64,000 nucleotides of DNA from Silvania hatchlandensis (GCF_025564065.1 NZ_JAMGZK010000047.1:1-64000), one strand, 5' to 3'; shown: positions 46,391 to 56,595, counted from the stretch's first letter. Made by a program: numbers and translations. Notes: a model not told the origin generated them from the letters alone.

Positions 46391-47671
46391 ATGAGCAAGT
46401 CTGAAACTCTTTACAGCGCGGCCCGCGAACTTATCCCTGGCGGTGTGAACTCCCCCGTACGTGCTTTTACCGGCGTGGGCGGTACACCGCTGTTTATCGA
46501 ACGTGCCGATGGCGCGTACCTGTACGATGTGGATGGCAAAGCCTATATCGACTACGTCGGCTCCTGGGGCCCGATGGTGCTTGGCCATAACCACCCGAGT
46601 ATCCGCAATGCGGTGATTGAAGCAGCCCAGCGCGGCCTGAGCTTCGGCGCGCCAACCGAGATGGAAGTGAAAATGGCCGCGCTGGTGACCGAACTGGTGC
46701 CGACCATGGATATGGTGCGCATGGTGAACTCCGGTACCGAAGCGACCATGAGCGCCATCCGTCTGGCCCGTGGCTTTACCGGTCGCGATAAAATCATCAA
46801 GTTCGAAGGCTGCTACCACGGCCACGCCGACTGCCTGCTGGTGAAAGCCGGCTCGGGTGCGCTGACCCTCGGCCAGCCGAACTCCCCGGGCGTACCGGCA
46901 GACTTCGCGAAGCATACCCTGACCTGTACCTATAACGATCTGGACTCCGTGCGCGCCGCTTTCGAGCAGTATCCGCAGGAGATCGCTTGCATTATCGTTG
47001 AGCCGGTGGCGGGCAACATGAACTGCATCCCGCCGCAGCCGGGCTTCCTGCAGGGTCTGCGTGCCCTGTGCGACGAGTTTAATGCGCTGCTGATTATCGA
47101 CGAAGTGATGACAGGTTTCCGCGTCGCACTGGCGGGTGCGCAGGCGTATTACGACGTGGTGCCGGACCTGACCTGCCTTGGCAAAATCATCGGCGGCGGT
47201 ATGCCGGTAGGCGCGTTTGGCGGGCGTAAAGAGGTGATGGATGCGCTGGCCCCAACCGGTCCGGTGTATCAGGCGGGTACGCTGTCGGGTAACCCGATTG
47301 CCATGGCCGCCGGGTTTGCCTGCTTGAACGAAGTGGCGCAGCCGGGTATTCATACCACCTTGACTGAGCGTACCACCCAACTGGCCAACGGTCTGCTGGA
47401 GGCTGCAGAAGATACTGGTATTCCGCTGGTGGTAAACCACGTTGGCGGCATGTTCGGCATCTTCTTCACCGAAGCCAAAACCGTGACCAGCTATCAGGAT
47501 GTAGTGAAGTGCGACGTTGAGCGCTTCAAGCGCTTCTTCCACCTGATGCTGGAAGAGGGTGTCTATCTGGCACCGTCGGCGTTCGAGGCAGGCTTTATGT
47601 CGGTCGCGCACAGCGAAGAGGATATCAACACTACTCTCGACGCGGCGCGTAAGGTGTTTGCCAAGCTCTGA
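46391..47671 (+). CDS. hemL: Glutamate-1-semialdehyde 2,1-aminomutase
   Basis: PLP enzyme that makes 5-aminolevulinate, the last step of the C5 route into heme. The fold-type I aminotransferase has the PLP lysine at Lys265 (CLGKIIGGG) and motifs [11 protein letters not shown] and GNPIAMAAG. Length 426, as in E. coli. AGGAA precedes the ATG. It converges on fhuB. Confidence 0.97.
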   Translation: MSKSETLYSAARELIPGGVNSPVRAFTGVGGTPLFIERADGAYLYDVDGKAYIDYVGSWGPMVLGHNHPSIRNAVIEAAQRGLSFGAPTEMEVKMAALVTELVPTMDMVRMVNSGTEATMSAIRLARGFTGRDKIIKFEGCYHGHADCLLVKAGSGALTLGQPNSPGVPADFAKHTLTCTYNDLDSVRAAFEQYPQEIACIIVEPVAGNMNCIPPQPGFLQGLRALCDEFNALLIIDEVMTGFRVALAGAQAYYDVVPDLTCLGKIIGGGMPVGAFGGRKEVMDALAPTGPVYQAGTLSGNPIAMAAGFACLNEVAQPGIHTTLTERTTQLANGLLEAAEDTGIPLVVNHVGGMFGIFFTEAKTVTSYQDVVKCDVERFKRFFHLMLEEGVYLAPSAFEAGFMSVAHSEEDINTTLDAARKVFAKL

Positions 47672-47700
47672 TAACGTTGTTTGCCGGCTGCGGCATGATG

Positions 47701-47772
47701 CCCTCACCCCGGCCCTCTCCCACAGGGAGAGGGAGAAAACACCAAAAACGGCAACCAGATGGTTGCCGTTTT
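47701..47772. terminator. Composite palindrome plus bidirectional terminator, copy 3
   Basis: CCCTCTCCC (47713-47721) and GGGAGAGGG (47725-47733) form a perfect palindrome. It is followed by AAAACACC and the terminator AAAACGGCAACC / GGTTGCCGTTTT (47745-47756 and 47761-47772). It lies between convergent hemL and fhuB and is the best-preserved copy. Confidence 0.88.
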
Positions 47773-47779
47773 GCATTTG

Positions 47780-49762
47780 TTACCGGCTCTGCTTACGCAG
47801 CAGATAGATAAAGTACGGCGCACCGATAAAGGTCGACAGCAGCCCTGCCGGGATCTGATACGGGAACAGCACCATCCGTCCGCACCAGTCGGCAAACACC
47901 AGCAGTATTCCCCCGGTTAACGCCGACATCACCATGTGCGGCATCGTCCGACGAAAACCCATCATCCGCGCAATATGTGGCGCCATCAGGCCGATAAAGC
48001 TCAGCGGGCCAATGGTCAGGGTGGCGGTCGCGGTCAGACAGGCCGCCAGCAGCAGCAGACCGATACGCGAGGTGCTCAGCGCCATCCCCACCGAACGGGC
48101 TGTATCGCCCCCCAGCGGCAGCACCGTTAACCAGCGACGGCACAGGGGAACAATCGCCAGCAGGACGATCATCGCGATGCCGGTGCGCACTACCTGCTCG
48201 GTGGTGGCGTTATAGGTTGAACCGGAAATCCAGGTCAGAATCTGCGCCATCCGCGGATCGCCGCTGGCCTGCAGCATCATCAGCAGCATGGTGAAGGCGG
48301 TACTTAACGCCATCCCCGCCAGCAACATCCGATGTGGCGAGAATCCACCGCGCCCGGCGGCAATCATGATGATCAGCAGCGTCACCGCCGCGCCGATACT
48401 GCCCGCTGGCATCAGCCAGCCGAAGGCATTCCCCGGCACAAAGAACAGCATCAGCACCACGCCAAACGCCGCACCGGAGCTGATCCCCAGCACTTCCGGG
48501 CTCGCCATTGGGTTGCCGGTCAGGCGCTGAATAATGCACCCCGCCACTGCCAGCATCACCCCGGCGATCAGCGCGGCAAAAATACGCGGCGCGCGCCACG
48601 GCATCAGCTCGTCGAGCATCGTCCCGCTCGCCCAGTGCCAGCCCTGCGCATCGCGACCAAACGTCAGCGCGGCTATCACCGCCAGCAACAGTACCGCCCC
48701 GCCCGCCAGCGCATACCCGAGGACATGCTGACGCTCCGCACTCACTTTATCCCCGCCGTTCATGGCCGGGGTATTCATGCTGCGCAGGCGCGGCAGCAGC
48801 CACAGCAGCAGCGGTGCACCAATCAGCGCCGTCACTGAACCGGTCGAGACTTCCATCCACACCCGCGTCAGCCAGAGGATCACCTGATCGGAGAGCCAGA
48901 GGATCAGCGCCCCAATCAGCGGGGCCAGGATCAGGCGGGATAGCAAGCGTCGCGCACCGAGCATTTTTGCCAGCAGTGGCGCAAACAGGCCGATAAAACC
49001 AATAATGCCGACCGCATTGACCAGCAGGGCGCTGATGACAATCGCCAGCGTTAACGCCGCCAGCCGCGCCAGCGACAGCGCCAGCCCGAGGTTGCGCGCC
49101 ACGCCGTCATCCAGCCCCATTAAGGTCAGCGGGCGCAGCAGCAGCAGGGTCAGCAGCACGCCACCAAGTAGCTGTGGCCACAGGCGCTGAACGATACTCC
49201 AGTCGGTCTGCGTCAGCGTCCCGGTGCTCCACAGGAACATGCTCTGGAGCTGATCGTGATGGAAGATGACCAACAGCTGATTGACCGCGCCGCAGTACAG
49301 GCTCACCACCAGCCCCGCGAGGATCAGCGTCACCGGCGACAGGCGCTTGCCCCACGCCACGCCAAACACAATTGCCCCCACCACGCAGGCACCCACCAAC
49401 GCCGCAAACTGCGGTGCCAGCGCGCCCGGCAGCGACCACAGGGTGATGATGGTCATCCCCAGTTGAGCCCCGGTTGCCACGCCAAGGGTGGTCGGCTCCG
49501 CCAGCGGATTACGCAGCACCTGCTGGAAAAGCACCCCCACCAGCCCAAGGCCTGCCCCCACCAGCAGCGAGATCGCCAGTCGTGGCATCAGGCTGTAGTG
49601 GAACAGCATCTGCTGAATATTGTCGATATCAGGGGCAACTAACGCGCTGCTCCACTGCGCGCGCGGCAGGGCCAGATTGAGATTAGACCAGGTCAAACCC
49701 AGCGCCAGAACCAACAGCGCGGCCATTAGCAGCGCCGGGAACAGGGCTATCCGTGATTTCAT
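47780..49762 (-). CDS. fhuB: Ferrichrome/hydroxamate ABC transporter permease FhuB
   Basis: Inner-membrane permease for hydroxamate siderophores. At 660 residues with about 20 helices it is a tandem fusion of two BtuC-like halves, each with the GLxAP-type loop (GLFAPLLAKML and GLMAPHIARMM) that meets FhuC. It overlaps fhuD by four bases and is the last gene of the fhuACDB operon. Confidence 0.97.
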   Translation of the reverse strand: MKSRIALFPALLMAALLVLALGLTWSNLNLALPRAQWSSALVAPDIDNIQQMLFHYSLMPRLAISLLVGAGLGLVGVLFQQVLRNPLAEPTTLGVATGAQLGMTIITLWSLPGALAPQFAALVGACVVGAIVFGVAWGKRLSPVTLILAGLVVSLYCGAVNQLLVIFHHDQLQSMFLWSTGTLTQTDWSIVQRLWPQLLGGVLLTLLLLRPLTLMGLDDGVARNLGLALSLARLAALTLAIVISALLVNAVGIIGFIGLFAPLLAKMLGARRLLSRLILAPLIGALILWLSDQVILWLTRVWMEVSTGSVTALIGAPLLLWLLPRLRSMNTPAMNGGDKVSAERQHVLGYALAGGAVLLLAVIAALTFGRDAQGWHWASGTMLDELMPWRAPRIFAALIAGVMLAVAGCIIQRLTGNPMASPEVLGISSGAAFGVVLMLFFVPGNAFGWLMPAGSIGAAVTLLIIMIAAGRGGFSPHRMLLAGMALSTAFTMLLMMLQASGDPRMAQILTWISGSTYNATTEQVVRTGIAMIVLLAIVPLCRRWLTVLPLGGDTARSVGMALSTSRIGLLLLAACLTATATLTIGPLSFIGLMAPHIARMMGFRRTMPHMVMSALTGGILLVFADWCGRMVLFPYQIPAGLLSTFIGAPYFIYLLRKQSR

Positions 49763-50646
49763 GCCTGACCTCCCAGCGCATTATCCAGCACGCGGGCAAA
49801 GTGCATCGCCGACAGCGTTGCCCCGTAGAACCACACCGCAGGCACGCGCTTCACGCGCTGCTGGCGAACAAACGGCATCGCCTGCCACAGCGGCGTCGCC
49901 ATTAGGGCCTGCATTTCACGCTCGTTGCCGTGGTCGAAACAGAGCACGTCCACATCGCGGAACATGGCCAGACGATCGATCCCCACTGCGGTACTGCCCC
50001 AGAAGGTCATCTCCCCTTCCCAGGCGTTTTTAATGCCATAGCGATCCAGCACTTCCTGGAACAGGCAGTTATTGCCAAACACCAGCATATGACGCGCGTC
50101 GAGCAGAGTAACCATCAGCAGCGGGCGATCGCCCCGGCCTGCAAAACGCGGCTTGAAGCTGTCAATCACACTGTCGAAATGATCGAGATGCGAGCGGGCG
50201 GCCGCGTCCATATTCAGCAGTTGCGCCATCTCGGTTAAGGATTTGCGGGCATTAGCCAGCGGTTTTTTGCCGTCGCTAAAGGCGAACCCACGCCCCGGTG
50301 CAATCCGCGCCAGCTTCTCTTCCGACGGGCCATAGCCCGCCGACCACACCAGGTAAGAGGGTTTCATCTGGGTCAGCAGTTCGAGATTGGGTTCGGTACG
50401 CAGGCCGATATCGATAACCGACGCGGGCAGACGAGGTTCGTTCACCCACAGGGTGTAGTTGGGAATATCGGCCACGCCGTAGGGGGTGACGCCGAGCGCC
50501 AGCAGCAGTTCAACCGGCAGCCACTCGAGGGCCACAATACGATGCGGATCGATGGCGGCGGCATGCGCCGTGCCCATTTTCCACAGCAGCGGCGAAAGCG
50601 CCATAGCCGTCAACAGCCGACGGCGGCTAATCAGTAAATCAGACAT
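49759..50646 (-). CDS. fhuD: Ferrichrome-binding periplasmic protein FhuD
   Basis: Periplasmic carrier of Fe-hydroxamates from the FhuA/TonB side to FhuBC. The N-terminus ISRRRLLTAMA is a twin-arginine signal, with a cleavage site after HA near residue 29; a type III binding fold follows. I chose the ATG at 50646 (295 residues); a TTG one codon earlier also exists. The ATG overlaps the fhuC stop (TGATG), and its own 3' end overlaps fhuB. Confidence 0.95.
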   Translation of the reverse strand: MSDLLISRRRLLTAMALSPLLWKMGTAHAAAIDPHRIVALEWLPVELLLALGVTPYGVADIPNYTLWVNEPRLPASVIDIGLRTEPNLELLTQMKPSYLVWSAGYGPSEEKLARIAPGRGFAFSDGKKPLANARKSLTEMAQLLNMDAAARSHLDHFDSVIDSFKPRFAGRGDRPLLMVTLLDARHMLVFGNNCLFQEVLDRYGIKNAWEGEMTFWGSTAVGIDRLAMFRDVDVLCFDHGNEREMQALMATPLWQAMPFVRQQRVKRVPAVWFYGATLSAMHFARVLDNALGGQA

Positions 50647-51443
50647 CAATAGACAAAGCTCACCGGCGCCGCACCGGCCGGATGCGGCAGAATTCCCATC
50701 GGAATTCCGTAAATGTGTTCCAGCGTGTCACTGCGCATCAGCTCAGCAGGCGTGCCCTGGGCTATCATCTCACCGCCGCGCAATGCCACCAGATAATCGC
50801 AGTAACGCGCCGCCATGTTGATATCGTGCAGCACGGCAATCACCGTTAATCCGCGCTGCTGGCTTAAGCGGTGCACCAGCGCCAGCACGTCCACCTGATG
50901 GGCAATGTCCAGCGCCGAGGTGGGTTCATCCAGCAGTAAGCAGCGGCTGTCCTGCGCCACCAGCATGGCGATCCATGCGCGCTGGCGCTCGCCACCGGAA
51001 AGACTGTCCACCAGACGATGGGCCAACGGCTTGAGCCCCACCAGCGAAATGGCTTCTTCCACTTTCTCACGGTCGGCGACGCCAAAACGCCCTAACGCGC
51101 CATGCCAGGGATAACGCCCAATCGCCACCAGTTCCCGTACGGTCATTCCTTCCGCCTGCGGCAACTGCTGTGGCAGATAAGCCACTTTGCGCGCAAATGC
51201 CTTGCTGTTCCAGCTCTCCAGCGGCTGTCCGTCCAGCAGAATATCCCCTTCTGACGGCGGCTGATGACGGCCGAGCATTTTCAGTAAGGTGGATTTGCCG
51301 GAGCCGTTATGGCCGATAAGGCCTGTGACTTTGCCTGCGGGGAAGGTCAGCGAAAGCGGATGCAGCAGCGTGCGTCCGGGAACACGAAAGGAAGTACCGT
51401 CTAGCGCAAAGGTGGTGTCAGATTGCGGTTTGTTATCCTGCAT
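50646..51443 (-). CDS. fhuC: Ferrichrome ABC transporter ATP-binding protein FhuC
   Basis: ATPase of the FhuBCD importer. Walker A GHNGSGKST lies at about residue 42, the signature LSGGERQR near 140, and Walker B CLLLDEPTSALD follows. The ATG at 51443 gives 265 residues, the E. coli length; a TTG three codons earlier is also in frame. It follows fhuA by 56 bases and is coupled to fhuD by overlap. Confidence 0.96.
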   Translation of the reverse strand: MQDNKPQSDTTFALDGTSFRVPGRTLLHPLSLTFPAGKVTGLIGHNGSGKSTLLKMLGRHQPPSEGDILLDGQPLESWNSKAFARKVAYLPQQLPQAEGMTVRELVAIGRYPWHGALGRFGVADREKVEEAISLVGLKPLAHRLVDSLSGGERQRAWIAMLVAQDSRCLLLDEPTSALDIAHQVDVLALVHRLSQQRGLTVIAVLHDINMAARYCDYLVALRGGEMIAQGTPAELMRSDTLEHIYGIPMGILPHPAGAAPVSFVY

Positions 51444-51499
51444 GGTGGCCAACTTAAGTAAAGGGCACGAAAAGCCGTGCCCAAAAGAGAGAATGAAGA

Positions 51500-53755
51500 T
51501 TAGAAGCGGAAGGTCGCCGTGGCAACCACCTGGCGTTCAGCTCCCCAGAAACAGCCGTAGGTGTTGAAGCAGCTGGCAACGTATTCACGATCGAACAGGT
51601 TGTTCACATGGACCGCGACGTTAGAGCCCGCCATGCCAACACGCGCCAGATCGTAACGGACCAGTGCATCCACAACGGTGTAGCTACCCACTTTGAAGCT
51701 GTTCGCCGGATCGCCATAGCTGGAACCAGAGTAACGACCACCGGTACCCAGCGTCAGGCCAGAGAGCGCACCTTCATACAGGGTATAATCCGCCCACAGG
51801 GATGCCATATGTTCTGGAACCTGTGCCGGGGTGTTGCCTTTGTAGTTGGTATCCGTGGTGTACTCGACGTCGGTGTAGGTGTATGACCCGACCACGTTGA
51901 CGCTGGCAGACAGCGCGGCTTTAGCTTCAATTTCAACACCACGGGCGCGGATCTCGCCACCCTGAACCGAGAAGAACGAGCCCGCAGGATCGGCCATCAG
52001 GTTGTTGGTTTTGGTCAGCTGATAGAGCGCCCCGGTCAACACAATCGGACGATCGTTCGGGACATATTTCACACCCGCTTCGTACTGCTTACCTTTAGAC
52101 GGTGCAAAAATATTGCCGTCCGCACCCAGGGTGGAAGCCGGTTCGAAGGATTCGCTGTAGCTGAAATATGGCGTTACACCGTTATCGAACAGGTAGTTAA
52201 CCCCGCCGCGCCAGGTGAACTCTTTATCATCCCGGGAATCTTCTGTCGCAAGAACACGGTTCAGAGAGTCCTGCTTCGCCCAGTCGTAACGACCGCCAAG
52301 GGTGACCAGCACTTTCTCCCACTGCATCTGATCCTGCACGTACAGGCCAGTCTGCTTCTGTTTGTTCAGCACCTGATACGCGCCTGATGGGCCTGGGTGG
52401 GCGCCAAAATCGAAGTCGCTGCGGTCCAGGTTATAGATATCGGACGGCGCAACGGAACCGGCATAACCAAACCAGGAATCGATGTCGTTACGCATACGCA
52501 TAAAGTCAACGCCGGTCAGCAGCGTGTGATCGACAGAACCGGTGGCAAACTTGCTCTGCAGCTGGGTATCGACGGTGAAGTTCTGCAGTTTTTCGTTATC
52601 AATCACGTACTGACGGGTCAGGGTATGATCCCACTGCGACTGAGGAACGCTGGCGCAAGGACTGGTGGCCGGGTTGCTCGAATACATCGGATCGGAACAC
52701 ATGCCATAGCCATACACGCTGTTTTGCGAGGTTCTGTTTTCGGCGTAACGCAGGTTCTGACGCACGGTAAAGGTGTCGTTGAATTCGTGGTCGAAGCTGT
52801 AACCCACCATCTTCTCGTTACGAGAGTAGGTGTTGTTGTCTGCACCTTCGTTGAAATCCGTGGACAGACGCTTGCCGTTTGGCAGCTCGGTTACGGTGCC
52901 CTCTTTTGGCAGCCATCCGTAGTAACCGGTTTCTGGCTCGTTCTGGAAATAGGACAGGAAGGTGAAGTTAGTTTTGTCATCCGGGCGCCAGCTGAATGCC
53001 GGGGCGATGGCATAACGTTGCTCTTCTGCCCCCTGCTGCTGGGCGTTGGCGGAGCGCGCCAGGCCGGTTAAACGATAGGAGTAAACGCCATCGTCATCCA
53101 GCGCGTCGCTGAAGTCAAAGCCGGTCTGGAACAGGCTGTTGGTGCCCGTTTTAAACTGAATCTCTTTTAGCGGTTCAGTGGTTGGGCGCTTGCTGACCAT
53201 GTTCAGCAGGCCGCCCGGGTTGCTCTTTCCGTACAGAACGGAAACCGGACCGCGCATCACTTCAGCACGTTCCAGCATATACGGGTCAACGACCGCATCG
53301 TTATAGAAGTTACCCTGCATCTTCAGGCCGTTCAGATAGTTATTCTGACTTTGGCCGTCGGCGGCAAAGCCGCGGATGATCAGGTAATCATAGGTGTTCG
53401 ATGCGCCACGGGTGCCCACGGCAACGCCTGGGGTGTAGCTGAGCGCCTCTTTTACCGATTTAGGCTGATGTAACGCCATCTCTTCGGCGGTGACAACGGA
53501 AATCGACTGCGGCACCTTTTGGATCGGGGTGTCGGTTTTGGTCGCTGTCGCCGACTGGCGTGCCGCGATGGTCGCCGCTGGACCCCAGGCACTCTCCTGA
53601 GGCGCAGGCGCTGCGGTTACGGTGATGGTTTCTTCTTTTTTAGGGGTTTCAGCAGCCTGGGCATAAGCAGACATGCCGCTAACCGCTGTGGCTACAACAA
53701 CTGCGATTTTACGCAGTGAAGGATTCATTGGCTGAGCAGTTTTTGAAAGCGCCAT
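51500..53755 (-). CDS. fhuA: Ferrichrome outer-membrane receptor FhuA
   Basis: TonB-dependent receptor for ferrichrome, and in E. coli for albomycin, colicin M and phages T1, T5 and phi80. The signal peptide ends AQAAE (about residue 33), the TonB box is DTITV-like (EETITVTA), then come plug domain and 22-strand barrel ending in TATFRF. The ATG at 53755 gives 751 residues (747 in E. coli). The external loop with a Cys pair (near 52640-52712) is very different from E. coli, while the plug is almost identical. A Fur box lies upstream. Confidence 0.96.
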   Translation of the reverse strand: MALSKTAQPMNPSLRKIAVVVATAVSGMSAYAQAAETPKKEETITVTAAPAPQESAWGPAATIAARQSATATKTDTPIQKVPQSISVVTAEEMALHQPKSVKEALSYTPGVAVGTRGASNTYDYLIIRGFAADGQSQNNYLNGLKMQGNFYNDAVVDPYMLERAEVMRGPVSVLYGKSNPGGLLNMVSKRPTTEPLKEIQFKTGTNSLFQTGFDFSDALDDDGVYSYRLTGLARSANAQQQGAEEQRYAIAPAFSWRPDDKTNFTFLSYFQNEPETGYYGWLPKEGTVTELPNGKRLSTDFNEGADNNTYSRNEKMVGYSFDHEFNDTFTVRQNLRYAENRTSQNSVYGYGMCSDPMYSSNPATSPCASVPQSQWDHTLTRQYVIDNEKLQNFTVDTQLQSKFATGSVDHTLLTGVDFMRMRNDIDSWFGYAGSVAPSDIYNLDRSDFDFGAHPGPSGAYQVLNKQKQTGLYVQDQMQWEKVLVTLGGRYDWAKQDSLNRVLATEDSRDDKEFTWRGGVNYLFDNGVTPYFSYSESFEPASTLGADGNIFAPSKGKQYEAGVKYVPNDRPIVLTGALYQLTKTNNLMADPAGSFFSVQGGEIRARGVEIEAKAALSASVNVVGSYTYTDVEYTTDTNYKGNTPAQVPEHMASLWADYTLYEGALSGLTLGTGGRYSGSSYGDPANSFKVGSYTVVDALVRYDLARVGMAGSNVAVHVNNLFDREYVASCFNTYGCFWGAERQVVATATFRF

Positions 53756-53778
53756 TGGTATCTCTCTGAGCAAGAGTG

Positions 53779-53808
53779 AATGATAACGTAAACGAGAATT
53801 ATTATTAT
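53779..53808 (-). promoter_or_regulatory. Fur box of fhuA
   Basis: On the minus strand the segment reads AATAATAATTCTCG then TTTACGTTATCATT, a run of imperfect GATAAT-type hexamers matching Fur sites. It lies 24-53 bases before the fhuA ATG, close to the E. coli site. Confidence 0.85.
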
Positions 53809-53817
53809 GACCGCAGC

Positions 53818-53847
53818 ATATTATGCGAAACATTCCCGGCATAGCAA
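53818..53847 (-). promoter_or_regulatory. Probable fhuA promoter
   Basis: Minus-strand TTGCTA (53842-53847), an 18-base spacer and TAATAT (53818-53823), just upstream of the Fur box so that Fur would cover the start region. The -35 match is only moderate. Confidence 0.5.
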
Positions 53848-53957
53848 GTGGTATGCGGCCCTACAAGAATTGAGGGTATAAGAAATAATCAATGGGCATT
53901 GAAGGGTTAATAAACAGGGATATTGCTGTTGGGGAGATGTTGGTTTGAGGTGAAGAG

Positions 53958-53983
53958 ATTCCCTCTCCCGCAGGAGAGGGAAT
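53958..53983. repeat. Solitary CCCTCTCC palindrome after mrcB
   Basis: ATTCCCTCTCC (53958-53968) and GGAGAGGGAAT (53973-53983) form an 11-base-pair stem with a four-base loop, 9 bases past the mrcB stop. It shares the palindrome of the three composite elements but lacks their AAAACGG terminator part. It may still serve as the mrcB transcript end. Confidence 0.75.
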
Positions 53984-53991
53984 GATGCAGG

Positions 53992-56529
53992 TTAGTTACC
54001 GCCGAACATGTCCTTGATCCAGCCCGCGACACCGTCGCTGTCTTTCTTCTCATTCTGCTGCTGCGGCTGTTGTTGCTGCTGCTGCTGCGGCTGTTGAGGC
54101 TGAGAAGACTGGTCAAACGGGTTGCCCGTTGGCTGCGGCGCTGGCGCCTGACACAGGGAGTCCGGGTTCGCGGTCCAGACCGGCACACTGCGCATCCCGC
54201 CGCCACACACGAAGTTGCCCGACTCGTCCACGCCCATATCGACGATATCTTCCGGTGGTGTCAGGGTTAACGGCACCGGCGACTGGTTAGCCAGATAGCG
54301 CTGATAAATCGACATCGCCCCGCTGGCGCCGTATAGCTTCGTCGGCTGGTTGTTGTCACGACCAACCCAGGTGATCACCACTTCACGCCCGTCGATGCCC
54401 GCAAACCAGGTATCAACGTTGTTGTTGGTGGTCCCGGTTTTACCGGCCAGATGCAGACCCGGATACTTCGCGCCAAGCTGGCGACCGGTTCCGCGCTGCA
54501 CCACCTGCTGCATGGTCCACAGCGTCATGTACGCGGCCTGCGCCGGGACGGCACGTTCGGCCTGCGGGAAGCTCTGGTAAAGCGCCGTGCCATCTTCGGC
54601 AATCACGGAACGCAGCGCAGAGAGCTGGGCGCGGTTACCGCCGCTGGCGATGGTCTGGAACGCCTGCGCCACTTCGATAGGCGTCAGGTTCAGGGCCCCG
54701 AGCAGCATCGCCGGTACCGGGTGCAGTTGATCTTTCGGTACGCCCAGCTTCAGCCAGGTATCTGTCACCGCTGGCAAGCCCAGCGCCATCCCGAGGTTGA
54801 CCGTCGGCACGTTCATCGAACGCGTCAGGGCGTCCACAAGCATCACCTGACCGCTGTACTGTTTGTCGTCATTCTGCGGCGACCACACCTGGCCATTTGG
54901 CTGGCGCAAAGCAATCGGCGCATCGGCGATCCAGGTGTTCAGACGATACTGGTTCGGCTGGCTCAGGGCGGTGAGATAGGTCGCCGGTTTCGCCAGCGAG
55001 CCAATTGAACGGCGCGCCTGCATCGCACGGTTATAGCCCGCAAACTGAGGCTCTGCCCCGCCGACCATTGCCCGCACTTCGCCGCTGTTACGATCGACTA
55101 CCACCATCGCGGTTTCCAGATCGCTCAGCTTGCGCTGTTTTTTCAGCGCCGGGATACCTTCTACCGCCGCCTTCTCTGCAGCATCCTGCGCCACAGAGTC
55201 GAAGGTGGTGAAGATCTTCACGCCGGAGAGATCTTTAACCTTATCGCCCAGCTTGGTCTGCAGCTCCTGACGCACCATCTGCATAAAGGCAGGCTGCGGG
55301 GAGATCACGCCGCCGCGCGGCTGGACGCCTAACGGACGCGCGCTGAGCATGTCGTACAGCTCCTGGTCGATCACCTGCTGCTGCTGCAGCAGACGCAGAA
55401 CCAGGTTACGCCGCTCCAGCGCCAGCTTAGGGTTACGCCACGGGTTGTAGATCGACGCCCCCTTCACCATGCCCACCAGCAGCGCCTGCTGGTCGAGGCT
55501 CAGCTCTTCCACCGGACGGCCAAAGTAGTACAGGCTCGCCAGCGGGAAGCCGCGAATTTCATTGTCGCCACTCTGACCGAGGTACACCTCGTTCATGTAC
55601 AGCTCAAGAATGCGATCTTTGCTGTAACGGGCGTCCATCAGCACCGCCATGTACGCTTCGTTGGCTTTACGCCAGTAGGAGCGCTCGCTGGAGAGGAACA
55701 GGTTCTTCACCAGCTGCTGGGTCAGGGTACTCGCCCCCTGCACCGTCCGCCCGGCGGTGACGTTTGCCAGCACTGCGCGGCCAATGGAGTACAGGCTCAC
55801 GCCGTCGTGCTCGTAGAAGTGGCGGTCTTCGGTGGCCAGCAGGGTATCCACCAGCAGATCCGGGAAGCCATTACGTGCAACAAACAGGCGCTGCTCGCCG
55901 TTTGGCGAAGAGAGCATGGTGATCAGACGCGGATCGAGACGGAAGAAACCGAACTGACGGTTGTTATCCAGGTTCTCAATAGTATCGATATGATCGCCAT
56001 CGAAGGTCAGACGCGCGCGCACCTGCCCCTCTTTGCTGTCCGGGAAGTCAAACGGACGGCGGATCATCTCAATGCTTTTCGCCTGCACCGTAAACTCGCC
56101 GGGACGGGTCATCTTCGTCACCTGGCGATACTGGGTCGCCTCAAGCAACTTGACCATCTCGTTCTTGCTGATGGTCATTTCCGGCTCGAGGTTAACCATC
56201 CGACCATACACAGCGGCCGGCAGCTGCCAGACTTTTCCATCAATACGGCTGCGGATCTTCTGGTCCAGATAGACGCCATAGATCGCCATCAACACCACAA
56301 AAACAATAAACAGCTTCAGCAGTAGCCACAGCCAGCTACGCTTGCCGCGCGGCTTGCTGCCCTTGCCTTTTCCTTTCGTTTTACGCGGCACGGGCTCTTC
56401 ATCCTGATACTCATTTTCAACATCATCGTCGTAATCCTCATCTCTGAGGGGACGACGGCCTGCTTTCTCTTTCGCCGGACGTGAGGGTTTTCCTTTACGT
56501 CCAATCGGTTCGCGGTCATTCCCCGCCAT
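53992..56529 (-). CDS. mrcB: Penicillin-binding protein 1B
   Basis: Bifunctional peptidoglycan synthase activated by LpoB. A charged cytoplasmic tail (1-64) precedes one membrane helix (about 65-88), the UB2H domain, the GT51 transglycosylase with catalytic Glu in [11 protein letters not shown] (about 234) and the transpeptidase with SxxK in GSLAKP (about 511) and KTGTT. The C-terminus has a Gln/Pro-rich run (about 805-825). The ATG at 56529 gives 845 residues (844 in E. coli), with GGAGAG ahead. Confidence 0.97.
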   Translation of the reverse strand: MAGNDREPIGRKGKPSRPAKEKAGRRPLRDEDYDDDVENEYQDEEPVPRKTKGKGKGSKPRGKRSWLWLLLKLFIVFVVLMAIYGVYLDQKIRSRIDGKVWQLPAAVYGRMVNLEPEMTISKNEMVKLLEATQYRQVTKMTRPGEFTVQAKSIEMIRRPFDFPDSKEGQVRARLTFDGDHIDTIENLDNNRQFGFFRLDPRLITMLSSPNGEQRLFVARNGFPDLLVDTLLATEDRHFYEHDGVSLYSIGRAVLANVTAGRTVQGASTLTQQLVKNLFLSSERSYWRKANEAYMAVLMDARYSKDRILELYMNEVYLGQSGDNEIRGFPLASLYYFGRPVEELSLDQQALLVGMVKGASIYNPWRNPKLALERRNLVLRLLQQQQVIDQELYDMLSARPLGVQPRGGVISPQPAFMQMVRQELQTKLGDKVKDLSGVKIFTTFDSVAQDAAEKAAVEGIPALKKQRKLSDLETAMVVVDRNSGEVRAMVGGAEPQFAGYNRAMQARRSIGSLAKPATYLTALSQPNQYRLNTWIADAPIALRQPNGQVWSPQNDDKQYSGQVMLVDALTRSMNVPTVNLGMALGLPAVTDTWLKLGVPKDQLHPVPAMLLGALNLTPIEVAQAFQTIASGGNRAQLSALRSVIAEDGTALYQSFPQAERAVPAQAAYMTLWTMQQVVQRGTGRQLGAKYPGLHLAGKTGTTNNNVDTWFAGIDGREVVITWVGRDNNQPTKLYGASGAMSIYQRYLANQSPVPLTLTPPEDIVDMGVDESGNFVCGGGMRSVPVWTANPDSLCQAPAPQPTGNPFDQSSQPQQPQQQQQQQPQQQNEKKDSDGVAGWIKDMFGGN

Positions 56530-56573
56530 GCTTTCTCTCCGCAACTATCAGGCGCAAGGGCCCGATTCTCAGC

Positions 56574-56595
56574 TCTTCCTCCTGGTGGAGGAAGA
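56574..56595. other. Perfect hairpin between hrpB and mrcB
   Basis: TCTTCCTCC (56574-56582), loop TGGT, GGAGGAAGA (56587-56595). It lies 45 bases before the mrcB ATG, hence in its leader if hrpB and mrcB are co-transcribed. No T tract follows. Function unknown. Confidence 0.5.

Noticed and set aside
46358-47776. Open frame of 472 codons on the minus strand
   Set aside because: It is antisense to hemL, including the composite terminator at its start. A shadow of codon bias.
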